From: JAPPHA01 sp965221575
Lineage (GTDB): Bacteria; Pseudomonadota; Alphaproteobacteria; Rhodobacterales; Rhodobacteraceae
Length of the DNA stretch: 64,000 bases
Direction of reading: 5' to 3'
NCBI GenBank assembly: GCA_965221575.1
Contig: CBDCSM010000012.1
Coordinates: forward strand, 124,001 to 188,000
The notes beneath the pieces are model-generated. The model was given only the letters and a program-made list of their open reading frames with translations. It was not told the origin of the DNA and did no database searches. Shown here in pieces: positions 44,035-53,210 of this stretch (positions are counted from its first letter, which is position 1; each line of letters opens with the position of its first letter). Made by a program: the position numbers and the translations under genes.

Positions 44035-45411
44035 TTACCGCGTGACGATTTCAGGCCCCATCAGGGCATTCGGCAGGACCGTAGACAGCCACGGAACGTA
44101 AGTCACCAGGATCAGGAACACGAACAGCACGGCGAGGAATGGCAGTGCGGCGGTGACGACTTTCATTACGGGCATCCCGGCCACGCCCGAAGTGACGAAC
44201 AGGTTGAGACCGACAGGTGGTGTGATCATGCCGATTTCCATGTTGACGACCATGATGATGCCGAGGTGAATCGGGTCTATCCCGAGTTCGATCGCGATGG
44301 GAAAGACCAGCGGGGCCACGATCACCAGGAGCCCCGAAGGTTCCATGAACTGGCCGCCGACCAACAGGATCAGGTTGACCACGATGAGAAACGTGATGGG
44401 GCCGAGCCCGGCCGCGAGCATCGCTTCGGTGATTTCCTGGGGGACCTGCTCGTCGGTCAGAACATGTTTGAGAATCAGGGCATTGGAGATGACGAACAGC
44501 AATACGACCGTCAACATCCCCGCTTCATAGAGAGTCGCGCGCGTGTCCCGGTGCCACAGAGCGGCCACCAGCGCCCCCGGCTTGCGCCGCAGACCGGGAC
44601 GTTCGCCGGTGCCTTCCGATGCAAGTGGACCCATGTCCCGGTAAACGAAACAGGCGATCACCCAGGCATAAACGGCCGCGACGGCGGCGGCCTCTGTCGG
44701 TGTGAACACTCCTCCGTAGATCCCTCCCAGGATTATGGCGACCAGAATGATACCCCAACAGGCCTCACGTCCGGATTCGGCGATTTCCCTCCAGCCAGCC
44801 CATTCGCCTTTCGGCAAGTCTGTCAGCCTGGCGACCACGTAGATGCAGACCATCAGCATGATGCCGGCGGTCAGTCCCGGGAGTATGCCCGCCAGGAACA
44901 TGCGTCCGACCGAGACCTCCACGGCGGCCGCATAGACGACCATGACAATCGAAGGGGGAATCAGGATTCCGAGCGTGCCGGCATTGCAGATCACGCCCGC
45001 GGCGAACTCCTTGCCGTAGCCGGCCTGGCGCATGCCCGAGATGGCGATCGTCCCGATCGCCACCACGGTTGCGGGTGACGATCCCGACAATGCCGCGAAT
45101 ATCATGCAGGCGAAAACGCCCGCGATTGCCAGCCCGCCATGAAAATGTCCGACGCACGCAATCGAGAAGCGAATGATCCGGCGTGCGACTCCGCCCGTCG
45201 ACATGAAGCTCGACGCCAGGACGAAAAACGGGATCGCGAGCAGCGTGTAGTGGCCGTCGAACGCGCTGAACAGTGTCTGGGCGATCGAGGCAAGCGAGCT
45301 GTCCGAAAACCAGAGCAGATAGAGCATGGACGAAAGTCCGAGAGCAACCGCAATCGGAATGCCGAGAAGCAGGAAGCCAATGACCATCGAAAAGAGGAGA
45401 ATGACTTCCAT
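44035..45411 (-). CDS. dctM: TRAP transporter large permease (DctM-like)
   Basis: 458-residue inner-membrane Na+-coupled permease with about 12-14 hydrophobic segments, typical of DctM. Its composition includes the conserved PGLTAGIMLMVCIYV and the helix GMITPPVGLNLFVTSGVAG. A charged loop near 270-300 (EGTGERPGLRRKPGALVAA) is longer than in the shorter homologues. It follows dctQ by nine bases and is the last gene of the dctPQM series. Confidence 0.92.
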   Translation of the reverse strand: MEVILLFSMVIGFLLLGIPIAVALGLSSMLYLLWFSDSSLASIAQTLFSAFDGHYTLLAIPFFVLASSFMSTGGVARRIIRFSIACVGHFHGGLAIAGVFACMIFAALSGSSPATVVAIGTIAISGMRQAGYGKEFAAGVICNAGTLGILIPPSIVMVVYAAAVEVSVGRMFLAGILPGLTAGIMLMVCIYVVARLTDLPKGEWAGWREIAESGREACWGIILVAIILGGIYGGVFTPTEAAAVAAVYAWVIACFVYRDMGPLASEGTGERPGLRRKPGALVAALWHRDTRATLYEAGMLTVVLLFVISNALILKHVLTDEQVPQEITEAMLAAGLGPITFLIVVNLILLVGGQFMEPSGLLVIVAPLVFPIAIELGIDPIHLGIIMVVNMEIGMITPPVGLNLFVTSGVAGMPVMKVVTAALPFLAVLFVFLILVTYVPWLSTVLPNALMGPEIVTR

Positions 45412-45420
45412 CGCCTGGTC

Positions 45421-46092
45421 TCACCGGTCGTTTCCGGGGGCCTCGGGGCCCCCATCGGTGTTCGTCCCTTCATCGACGTCATGGCTGGCAACCAGCAAGT
45501 CTATCTCGTCTTTCCAAAGACGTGATGCCGCCTGGAGAAATCGCCAGAGCAAGAGCGCCATGGATAGGGGAAGAACGGCATATGGTATCAACCGGGGAAT
45601 TTTTTCGTAGGGATCACCGTCGTTGAACCAATCCTCCAGGAACCTGAAGACCGCGGGCATCGGGATGTCCTGTGTTTCATACCAGCCCTTGCCCCGGAAC
45701 CTGTCCTCGAAACCCATGGGGAACCATCGACCCTCGGTTTTCGGCAGGTTGGCGAAGTTGGCCCAGTAATCCCACGAGCCTTTCAGGAGCAGGAACGAGA
45801 ACACGATGCAGCAGGAAACAGAGACCATCCCGATCAGCTTTCGCGTGCGCGGGCTCACGGACATCAAGACGATGTCCACCCCGAGATGTGATCCGACCTT
45901 GACGGCATACGAGGCGCCAAGAAGAACCATCCATGCGAACAGGAATACCGTCAGTTCCAGAGCCCAAAGGATATTCGAATTGAATACATACCGCGCAACG
46001 ACATTGGCGAAGGTGATGGCGGTCATCAATCCGAGAATACTGCCGATCAGGGTCTGTTCGATCCTGTCGCCAATGCTCTGCGCGCGGTTCAT
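45421..46092 (-). CDS. dctQ: TRAP transporter small permease (DctQ-like)
   Basis: 223-residue four-helix small permease. Helices appear near 20-40 (GSILGLMTAITFANVVARYV), 50-70 (ALELTVFLFAWMVLLGASYA), 90-110 and 180-200, with a long hydrophilic loop of about 60 residues between the last two. This long form is like that of the Rhodobacter C4-dicarboxylate transporter rather than short DctQ. Confidence 0.88.
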   Translation of the reverse strand: MNRAQSIGDRIEQTLIGSILGLMTAITFANVVARYVFNSNILWALELTVFLFAWMVLLGASYAVKVGSHLGVDIVLMSVSPRTRKLIGMVSVSCCIVFSFLLLKGSWDYWANFANLPKTEGRWFPMGFEDRFRGKGWYETQDIPMPAVFRFLEDWFNDGDPYEKIPRLIPYAVLPLSMALLLWRFLQAASRLWKDEIDLLVASHDVDEGTNTDGGPEAPGNDR

Positions 46093-46161
46093 CGTTTACG
46101 CGTCTCTCAGAAAAGGATTTACGGCCGGGTTGGGTCCGGCCGTGCTGTTCGAAAATGCGGA

Positions 46162-47166
46162 TCAGTTTGTCAGCAAGTTCAGTTCCTGGGCTGTCGCAAT
46201 GTTGCGTGCGCCAACGTCGTCTTCGAACTGGGCCCAGACATCCTTCATCACGTCAACCCAAGCCTGGCGTTGATCCGGCGTCAGTTCGCGAACGATCCCG
46301 CCAGCGTCGATGATTGCCTGTCGTGCTTCCCGGTTGACCTGAACCGCTTCCTCGTTGCGGGTTGCCGTGACTTCCTCGAGTATCGTCAGGAACTGTGCGC
46401 GGATGTCCCCGGGAAGAGTGTCGAGCCAGTCTACGGACGCAACGACCAGGTAGTCGATGATTCCGTGGTTCGTTTCCGTTATGCCGTCCTGAACTTCGAA
46501 GAACTTCTTGCCGTAAATGTTGGACCAGGTGTTTTCCTGTCCGTCCACAACGCCTTGCTGCATCGCGCCGTAGACTTCTGAAAAGGCCATTTTCTGGGGC
46601 GAACCCCCGATCGCTTCCATTTGAGCGACGAGAACATCGGACGACTGCACCCTGAACTTCAGTCCGTTGGCATCGCTCGGGTGAATGAGCGGCCTGTTCG
46701 CCGACATCTGCTTCATCCCGTTATGCCAGAATGCCAGGCCCTGGAGGCCTCGCTTCCTCATGCTGTCTTTCATGGCCTGGCCGGCATCGGAATTCTGGAA
46801 GGCATCCACGGCATCGACATCCCGGAACATGAACGGCAGGTCGAAGATCCGGAACTGTTTGGTGAACTTTTCGAATTTCGAAAGGGATGGCGCGGCCAGA
46901 TGAACGTCGCCCTGCAACAATGCTTCCAGAACCTTGTTGTCATCGTAGAGAGTCGAATTCGGAAACACCTCCATGCAGGCGCTGCCATTCATTTCCGCGT
47001 TGACCCGTTCGGCGAGAAGTGTGGCAGCTATGCCTTTCGGATGCTTGTCCGTGTTGGTAACGTGGCTGAACTTGATCACGGTTTCACCGTCATCGCACGC
47101 GGCTCCGGCCGAAACACCTGTCATCGTCATCGCCACCGCGATGAGGGTGGTCGTCAAGTTCCTCAT
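46162..47166 (-). CDS. dctP: TRAP transporter solute-binding protein (DctP-like)
   Basis: 334-residue periplasmic binding protein. Signal peptide MRNLTTTLIAVAMTMTGVSA, then TVIKFSHVTNTDKHPKGIAA, QGDVHLAAPSLSKF, GLKFRVQSSDVLVAQMEAIG and AMQQGVVDGQENTWSNIYGK, the last two containing the carboxylate-binding Arg and the domain-hinge region. Start ATG 47166 has a GGGGAG site. The whole dctPQM order suggests uptake of C4-dicarboxylates or similar acids; DctBD regulators are not in the window. Confidence 0.92.
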   Translation of the reverse strand: MRNLTTTLIAVAMTMTGVSAGAACDDGETVIKFSHVTNTDKHPKGIAATLLAERVNAEMNGSACMEVFPNSTLYDDNKVLEALLQGDVHLAAPSLSKFEKFTKQFRIFDLPFMFRDVDAVDAFQNSDAGQAMKDSMRKRGLQGLAFWHNGMKQMSANRPLIHPSDANGLKFRVQSSDVLVAQMEAIGGSPQKMAFSEVYGAMQQGVVDGQENTWSNIYGKKFFEVQDGITETNHGIIDYLVVASVDWLDTLPGDIRAQFLTILEEVTATRNEEAVQVNREARQAIIDAGGIVRELTPDQRQAWVDVMKDVWAQFEDDVGARNIATAQELNLLTN

Positions 47167-47518
47167 GGTCTCCCCAGTTCCTGATGTTGTGATCGCAGCT
47201 TGCCGTTCGAGATATGGCAGGGAAACTGAAGATATACGTTGGGTAATGCGTTCGTAAAGACAGTTGAACGGTTCAGGGGACATCGGACAAATCCCGTGTC
47301 ACGCACCCGGAGACTACCCGGATCCATGCCAGGTGCGATCCGGACCCGCTCCGTAGCCTGGCCTCCCTTTCGACCTTTTGGCGCACCATGACGGTTCTTG
47401 ACGTTCTGCGTGACGAACATCTCGCTGCATTCGCGCCTCGGGCCTTCGGTTCCAGGCTCTCGATGCCGAGGATTGCCCCACGCTCGGTGGACGATCTTCG
47501 CAATCCGACCAGCAGACC
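47167..47518. other. Intergenic region upstream of dctP
   Basis: About 350 bp between dctP and the glutathione S-transferase gene, both on the minus strand. Several open frames exist on both strands but none resembles a known protein. It presumably holds the dctPQM promoter; no sigma-54 -24/-12 element was recognised by eye. Confidence 0.35.
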
Positions 47519-48316
47519 TCACGCTCGGGAATGGAGCCAGCGCTGCCTCAATTCCGGCCAGTATTTTCCGCCGGACGCCCGCATTTTTTCGGCTTGCGCG
47601 TGATCGATTCTGCCACTGACTTCCGATCGATAGCTCGCCCGCGCCTGCATCGCTGAAAGCCAGCCGGCAATGCGCGGCGCGGGCTCTTCCAGCATGCCCC
47701 CGAACCCGAGCCGCTCGAGCCGGTCGACGTAGGAGACCAAGGCGATATCCGAAATCCCGAAATCAGGCCCGCTTATCCACCCTGAACGCTCCAGTGCGGC
47801 GTCCATTTCCGCGAAGGTCCGCCGCAGGATGCGAAGCGCCTGCGAGACATGGACCGAATTCAACCCGTTCTCCAACAGGTCCTTCCGTTTCAGTCTCTTG
47901 ACGGGATCGGGCATCCTGGCGAGAGAAGCCGCGATTTCCTCTGCACTCTTGTTGGCCAGTGTCCGATCCCGAAAAGCCGTCGAGAACGTCAACGAGTTGA
48001 TGGCGTCGTGGATGGCCAGGCATTTCAGGAGCCAGTGCCGTGCGGCGGCCTCCGCCGCGCGACCCGACGGCATCAGCTGGCCATTGTTGTATTCGCGGTC
48101 GAGGTATTCGAGGATCAGGCTCGACTCGACCAGGACCAGATCGCCGTCGACGAGCGTCGGGACAACGGCGTCCGGGTTGAGCGCAACGTAATCGGCATCG
48201 TGCTGATCGCCCTGTTGCAGGTTGAGCGTCTGGCTGTCGTAGTCCAGGCCGACCTCGGCCAAGCCGATACGGACCTTGATCGAACAGACGCTTGTGATTC
48301 CGTGATAAAGTCTCAA
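47519..48316 (-). CDS. Glutathione S-transferase family protein
   Basis: 265 residues. N-terminal thioredoxin-like domain with the SVCSIKVRIGLAEVGLDYDS helix and the glutathione-binding VPTLVDGDLVLVESSLILEYL (cis-Pro plus Glu-Ser). C-terminal all-helical domain with SDIALVSYVDRLERLGF. Resembles bacterial GSTs of the beta/zeta-like type; substrate unknown. Confidence 0.88.
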   Translation of the reverse strand: MRLYHGITSVCSIKVRIGLAEVGLDYDSQTLNLQQGDQHDADYVALNPDAVVPTLVDGDLVLVESSLILEYLDREYNNGQLMPSGRAAEAAARHWLLKCLAIHDAINSLTFSTAFRDRTLANKSAEEIAASLARMPDPVKRLKRKDLLENGLNSVHVSQALRILRRTFAEMDAALERSGWISGPDFGISDIALVSYVDRLERLGFGGMLEEPAPRIAGWLSAMQARASYRSEVSGRIDHAQAEKMRASGGKYWPELRQRWLHSRA

Positions 48317-48469
48317 GGCAGCTCCTCGATCTGGTCAGGTTGGGGTGTCATTGACGTCCGCGTCGGGCTTCGGAGCTGCAAGGGCAGATTTCTTGGCACG
48401 ACTCCGCCTAGATGTCCGTGCTCCCGATCCGATCGGCGGCCAGGTGTGTCTGCTCGACCGCATGGTCGA

Positions 48470-48500
48470 CTAAAAAAGGCCCGGTTTTCGCCGAGCGCCA
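48470..48500 (-). terminator. Rho-independent terminator after rpoD
   Basis: On the minus strand, GCTCGG and CCGGGC arms (one wobble pair) around a CGAAAA loop, followed by a run of six T. Lies about 55 bp past the rpoD stop, before the glutathione S-transferase gene. Confidence 0.7.
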
Positions 48501-48552
48501 CGACGGCACAACGGGGCGGTTCGCCGGAACGCCTGCTCCTTCTGAACCGGCC

Positions 48553-50508
48553 CTACTGCTCGAGAAACGATCTGAGCCGCCGGCTGCGGCTCGGATGCTT
48601 GAGTTTTCGAAGTGCCTTCGCCTCGATCTGCCTGATCCGCTCGCGCGTCACGCTGAATTGCTTGCCGACTTCCTCAAGCGTGTGATCCGTGTTCATCCCG
48701 ATGCCAAATCGCATGCGAAGAACCCGCTCTTCCCGCGCCGTAAGCGAAGCCAGGACCCGTGTCGTGGTTTCCTTGAGGTTTCCCTGGATTGCACTGTCGA
48801 GCGGCAGGATGGCATTCTTGTCCTCGATGAAATCGCCGAGCTGGCTGTCTTCCTCGTCGCCGATAGGAGTTTCCAGGGAAATGGGTTCCTTGGCAATCTT
48901 CAGGACCTTGCGCACTTTGTCGAGCGGCATTTGCAGCTTTTGCGCCAACTCTTCCGGCGTCGGTTCGCGGCCGATTTCGTGCAGCATCTGGCGACTTGTC
49001 CTGACCATCTTGTTGATGGTCTCGATCATGTGGACGGGAATCCGGATGGTCCTTGCCTGGTCGGCGATGGAACGGGTTATGGCTTGCCGGATCCACCAGG
49101 TGGCGTAGGTCGAAAACTTGTACCCGCGGCGATATTCGAACTTGTCCACCGCTTTCATCAACCCGATGTTGCCTTCCTGGATGAGGTCCAGGAACTGCAG
49201 TCCGCGGTTCGTGTACTTTTTGGCAATCGAAATCACGAGCCGGAGATTGGCTTCGATCATTTCCTTTTCGGCGATCCGGGACTCCCGCTCGCCCTTCTGG
49301 ACCTGCCGGATGATCCGCCGAAACTCGGCCATGTCCAGCCCGACGTACTGGCAGATCTTCGACAGCTCTTCCCGGATTTTCGCAGCCGAGGCCGAATGCT
49401 TTTCGACGAACGTGGCCCAGCCTCGCCCGGGCTTCTGTGCAATGAGCTCCGGCCACTCCGGGTCAAGCTCGTACCCGAGGTAAGCCGCGATGAACTCCTT
49501 CCGATTGATCCTCGACCGGATCGCAAGCCTGGACATGTCGCTATCCAGTTTCGTGATCCGCTTGTTGATCCCGTAAAGCTGGTCAAGCAGCGCTTCGATT
49601 CGGTTGTTGTGCAAATGCAGAGAGTCGACGAGCGTGACCATTTCGTCGCTGAGTTTTTGAAACCGTTTTTCCTCTTTCGGGGTAAACCCGCCCGGATTCC
49701 TGATCGCCGCGTGCAGGCGCGACTTCTGCAAGACTTCGAGTTCGGAGTATTTTCGAGCGATCTTGTCGAGGGTCTGCAAAACGCTGGGAGTCAGGGCGGA
49801 TTCCATGACCGCCAGCGAGACGTTCAATTGCGCGTCGTCGTCGTCATCGTCATCCTGCTTCCCGTTGCCTGCACTTCCGGGAACCGGGTTTGCCGAACCT
49901 GAATCCGTGGAAGCACCCTTTTCCTGGTTGAGCATGTCGGCATCGCTATAGGTGCTCTCGAGGTCGATGACGTCTCTCAGAAGGATATCTTCGCTCAGCA
50001 ATTCCTCGCGCCAGATCGTAATGGCGCGAAAGGTCAGGGGGCTCTTGCACAAGCCCGCAATCATCGTGTTGCGCCCGGCCTCGATGCGTTTTGCGATCGC
50101 GATTTCGCCTTCGCGGGACAGGAGTTCCACCAATCCCATTTCCCGGAGATACATGCGAACCGGATCGTCTGTCCTGTCGAGCTTTTCAGTTGTCGATTGC
50201 GCGACGACGACGCTTTTCTCGCGACTGTTCTCGACAACCGCGACCTCGCGGCTGCCTTCCTCCTCGGCGTCCTCTCCTTCGACGATGTTGATCCCCATCT
50301 CGGACAACATCGACATGACGTCCTCGATCTGCTCCGACGAAACCTGGTTCGGCGGGAGAACATCGTTCAATTCGTCGTAGGTGATGTATCCGCGAGCCCG
50401 GGCGTCGGATATCATCTTCTTGACCTTGGCCTGGCTCAGGTCGATCATGGAATCCCCGGATTCCTGTTGATCGACAGACTTGCTATCGTCGTCAGGTTTG
50501 GCTGTCAT
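48553..50508 (-). CDS. rpoD: Primary RNA polymerase sigma factor (sigma-70)
   Basis: Main housekeeping sigma factor. ATG at 50508 (MTAKPDDDSKSVDQQ) with a GAGGGG site gives 651 residues; upstream codons are not conserved. Order: region 1.1 (about 20-90), DPVRMYLREMG of region 1.2, an acidic insert with seven consecutive Asp (about 220), the non-conserved domain, NLRLVISIAKKYTNRGLQFL of region 2, PVHMIETINKMVRTSRQ of region 3, and the region 4.2 helix-turn-helix TLEEVGKQFSVTRERIRQIE. Linked to dnaG upstream. Confidence 0.97.
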   Translation of the reverse strand: MTAKPDDDSKSVDQQESGDSMIDLSQAKVKKMISDARARGYITYDELNDVLPPNQVSSEQIEDVMSMLSEMGINIVEGEDAEEEGSREVAVVENSREKSVVVAQSTTEKLDRTDDPVRMYLREMGLVELLSREGEIAIAKRIEAGRNTMIAGLCKSPLTFRAITIWREELLSEDILLRDVIDLESTYSDADMLNQEKGASTDSGSANPVPGSAGNGKQDDDDDDDAQLNVSLAVMESALTPSVLQTLDKIARKYSELEVLQKSRLHAAIRNPGGFTPKEEKRFQKLSDEMVTLVDSLHLHNNRIEALLDQLYGINKRITKLDSDMSRLAIRSRINRKEFIAAYLGYELDPEWPELIAQKPGRGWATFVEKHSASAAKIREELSKICQYVGLDMAEFRRIIRQVQKGERESRIAEKEMIEANLRLVISIAKKYTNRGLQFLDLIQEGNIGLMKAVDKFEYRRGYKFSTYATWWIRQAITRSIADQARTIRIPVHMIETINKMVRTSRQMLHEIGREPTPEELAQKLQMPLDKVRKVLKIAKEPISLETPIGDEEDSQLGDFIEDKNAILPLDSAIQGNLKETTTRVLASLTAREERVLRMRFGIGMNTDHTLEEVGKQFSVTRERIRQIEAKALRKLKHPSRSRRLRSFLEQ

Positions 50509-50702
50509 TTGGTACCCCTCGGTACGGACATCGACACGTCCGGAGATCGTATCGAACGGCATGAATTCGGGAAACCCCGACGAGACAAATCGCGTTCCGC
50601 TCGGGCACGCCTTGTACTACCCCGAATTCCCCGCCGCGAAAACGGCTTTCGCGGAGGCTCCCTCCGGGCGTAGGTTGGTTCATCTGCCATATTGTATCGT
50701 TT

Positions 50703-50722
50703 GATTCCTTTTGCAAGGAATC
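50703..50722. repeat. Perfect inverted repeat between dnaG and rpoD
   Basis: GATTCCTT-TTGC-AAGGAATC, 8-bp arms and a 4-bp loop, about 200 bp upstream of the rpoD start within a 325-bp gap (50509-50833) that has no gene. A TACAAT-like -10 lies just downstream on the minus strand. A site for a regulator of rpoD or an RNA hairpin is possible; no T-run makes it a terminator. Confidence 0.4.
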
Positions 50723-50833
50723 CGGGCAAATTCCGGCATAAAATTCCTCTTGAGACCACTCGTGCCGCGCGCCGGCTCTCAAGAGTTCCTGCGCCCGGGA
50801 AGCGGAACAGGAACCCGTCGCCGCGAAACCCGA

Positions 50834-52795
50834 TCACGGTTTTTCCCAAACCCGGTTTTCGAGGAGGGATCGGAGCCGTTGCGATAGACCTATTTCCTCA
50901 TCGTCCTCGAGCGTTTCCGCCGTTGTCGACCGTCGAACCCGATCGACATCCTGCGCAACCTGCTTGAGCCGGTATGTCATGTTTTCGTTGGTCGCATCGA
51001 CGATGTCCTGCTCGAATTCGCTGATCTCACGGAGGTGGCCGATCTCGACGGTGTGGACGCGAACCGTTTCCTCCAGCGTTCTCTCCATCATGGCCGGGTC
51101 GGCGTTTTCGCTCAGGCAGGGACTGTTCCTGACCCCGGGCTCCTGGCGCAATTTCTCGAGAGGGTCATAGCCCAGGGTCTCCTTGAGACGATCCCGGAAC
51201 GAGTCCGGGTCAAACGTTTCCGGGTTTTCCCGGGAGAGCAGGGCCATGAATTGGTTGTGCAGGGACTTGAGTGACGGCGTTTCAATTGGACACGCCTCCA
51301 GTTCCGCCTCCAGTTTGAGCGCGGACGCCGGATTGAGAATGGCCGAGGCAAGCAGGACCGATTCGCGATTTCTCCACCGCGTGGATGATTCGGGCCGCCC
51401 GGAATTTGCAATCGAAGACCTGCGGGTTTGCGCTACCGGTGCCGCCGTTCCCTGGCCGCGAAAGCCGGGTCTCGCGCCGCCCCGGACATGTTGCGACGGC
51501 TGCCGGGAAAACCCGAACAGTTCCCTGCGCATTTGGCGGAGTGAATCCCGGTAGTGCTGTTGAATGGACCGGTCCCTGATCCTGCCAACGGCATCTTCGA
51601 GCGACTTCTCGAGCGCCGCCCGGCGCTCGGGGCTGTCGAAATTGCGGCCTTCGGTTTCGCGTTGCCAGAGAAGATTGACCATGGGCTGGCTTTGCGCCAG
51701 CAGTTCACGCATCGTGGCGACGCCGTCGCCACGAATCAGGTCGTCCGGATCTTTCCCTTCCGGCATCATCACGAACCTGAGCGAACGTCCCGCCTCCAGG
51801 AGTGGAAACGCGAGCTCGATCAGGCGCAACGCGGCGCGGCGTCCTGCGGCGTCACCGTCAAGCGTGATGACCGGTTCCGGGCTGATCCTCCACATGAGCA
51901 GAAGCTGGGATTCCGTGATGGCGGTCCCGAGAGGAGCGACCGCATTGGTGATTCCCGCTGACACCAGCGAAATCACGTCCATGTACCCTTCTGCGACCAC
52001 GAGTTGGCCGCCTTTCCCGAGCGATTCGCGTGCCGGGCCCAGGTTGTACAGCATGCGACCCTTGTCGAAGACCGGCGTTTCAGGCGAATTCATGTATTTC
52101 GCCGGTGCCTTGGGATCCATTGCCCTGCCGCCGAAAGCCACGCACGAGCCTCGGGGGTTTCGTATCGGGAACATGATCCGGTCCCTGAACCTGTCGAATG
52201 GTGCCCCTCCGTCGTCCGGCTGAATGGCGAGCCCTGCCTCGATCATGTCGGCGAACTGAACGCCCTTTCCCGACAGGTGCTGGCATAACGATGGCCGACC
52301 TTTCGGAGCGTAGCCGATTTCAAACGACTTGATCGTGTCTTCAGAAAGACCGCGGTCATCCATGTATCGCCGCGCCGCTTCGGCTTTCGCCGAGTTGAAC
52401 TGCAATCGGAAAAAAGACAGCGCCTGTTCCTGGATATCGACCAGGCGGGATTGGCGGTCGATCTTTTCCTTCATTTTCGGATCGGGTGCCGGCATGTCCA
52501 TCCCCGCCTCGCGCGCGAGCATGGCGACCGCGTCCATGAAGCCGACGTTTTTCGTTTCGCGGACGAACCGGATGGCGTCTCCCTTGCTGTGGCAGCCGAA
52601 GCAGTAATAGAAGCCCTTCCGGTCATCGACCTTGAATGATGGCGTTTTCTCCTGGTGGAACGGGCAGAGGGCCCAGTATTCGCCGCGCCCCGGGTTGGAC
52701 TTCTTCGCGTCCCAGGACAGTTTTTCCCCGATGATCCGGGCAATCGAGATCCGGTCCCGGAGTTGATCAATGAATCCGTCAGGGAGTATCGTCAT
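50834..52795 (-). CDS. dnaG: DNA primase DnaG
   Basis: Makes RNA primers for replication. 653 residues: CHC2 zinc finger (ALCPFHQEKTPSFKV and FYYCFGCHSKGDA), the catalytic TOPRIM domain (VVAEGYMDVISLVSAGI and VITLDGDAAGRRAA), and a C-terminal helicase-binding domain after a low-complexity linker (about 430-480). Minus strand, upstream of rpoD as in many alphaproteobacteria. Confidence 0.96.
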   Translation of the reverse strand: MTILPDGFIDQLRDRISIARIIGEKLSWDAKKSNPGRGEYWALCPFHQEKTPSFKVDDRKGFYYCFGCHSKGDAIRFVRETKNVGFMDAVAMLAREAGMDMPAPDPKMKEKIDRQSRLVDIQEQALSFFRLQFNSAKAEAARRYMDDRGLSEDTIKSFEIGYAPKGRPSLCQHLSGKGVQFADMIEAGLAIQPDDGGAPFDRFRDRIMFPIRNPRGSCVAFGGRAMDPKAPAKYMNSPETPVFDKGRMLYNLGPARESLGKGGQLVVAEGYMDVISLVSAGITNAVAPLGTAITESQLLLMWRISPEPVITLDGDAAGRRAALRLIELAFPLLEAGRSLRFVMMPEGKDPDDLIRGDGVATMRELLAQSQPMVNLLWQRETEGRNFDSPERRAALEKSLEDAVGRIRDRSIQQHYRDSLRQMRRELFGFSRQPSQHVRGGARPGFRGQGTAAPVAQTRRSSIANSGRPESSTRWRNRESVLLASAILNPASALKLEAELEACPIETPSLKSLHNQFMALLSRENPETFDPDSFRDRLKETLGYDPLEKLRQEPGVRNSPCLSENADPAMMERTLEETVRVHTVEIGHLREISEFEQDIVDATNENMTYRLKQVAQDVDRVRRSTTAETLEDDEEIGLSQRLRSLLENRVWEKP

Positions 52796-52878
52796 GTACA
52801 GGGCCGTTCCATTCCCGAAGCCCCCGTGCGTCGGGTAGGGAGACTATACAACAGTTCGGCCGGTCGGGGGACAGTCGA

Positions 52879-53172
52879 TCAAGGCTCGATCTCGATTGAT
52901 TGGCGCAATTCCTGACCCGTCGGGTCAAAAACGAGGATATGATCCTGATTCGTGACAACGGCGATCCAGTCGGTCCCCCGCGTCACGGCGGTAATCACAT
53001 GCCCTTCCGGGATCGCGATGCTGTCAGGAAACACGGGAGGTGATTCCAGTCTCAGGGCTCGAATGGTAATGACCGTCGTCATGACGACCGTTCCGGCGAT
53101 CATGACCACAAGGAGTGCCACGACCAGGCGGCGCAGGACCCTCAATCTACTGGATTCCGGGGAAACTTCCAT
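52879..53172 (-). CDS. DUF6476 small membrane protein
   Basis: 97 residues: one N-terminal transmembrane helix (LRRLVVALLVVMIAGTVVMT) and a short periplasmic domain (GHVITAVTRGTDWIAVVTNQ) ending in FDPTGQELRQSIEI. It looks like the DUF6476 family of Rhodobacterales. The start ATG 53172 is preceded by only a weak site; the longer open frame upstream overlaps the divergent pseudouridine synthase. Confidence 0.75.
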   Translation of the reverse strand: MEVSPESSRLRVLRRLVVALLVVMIAGTVVMTTVITIRALRLESPPVFPDSIAIPEGHVITAVTRGTDWIAVVTNQDHILVFDPTGQELRQSIEIEP

Positions 53173-53210
53173 TTGATCTTTCGTTCCCGATATCGGCCGG
53201 TTGGCCTTTG

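Noticed and set aside
43396..45078. 560-residue plus-strand open frame with His/Asp-rich sequence.
   Set aside because: It is antisense to the metallophosphoesterase and dctM, which have clear motifs; the H/D-rich composition is a shadow of their codon bias.
48412..49902. 496-residue plus-strand frame.
   Set aside because: Antisense shadow of rpoD.
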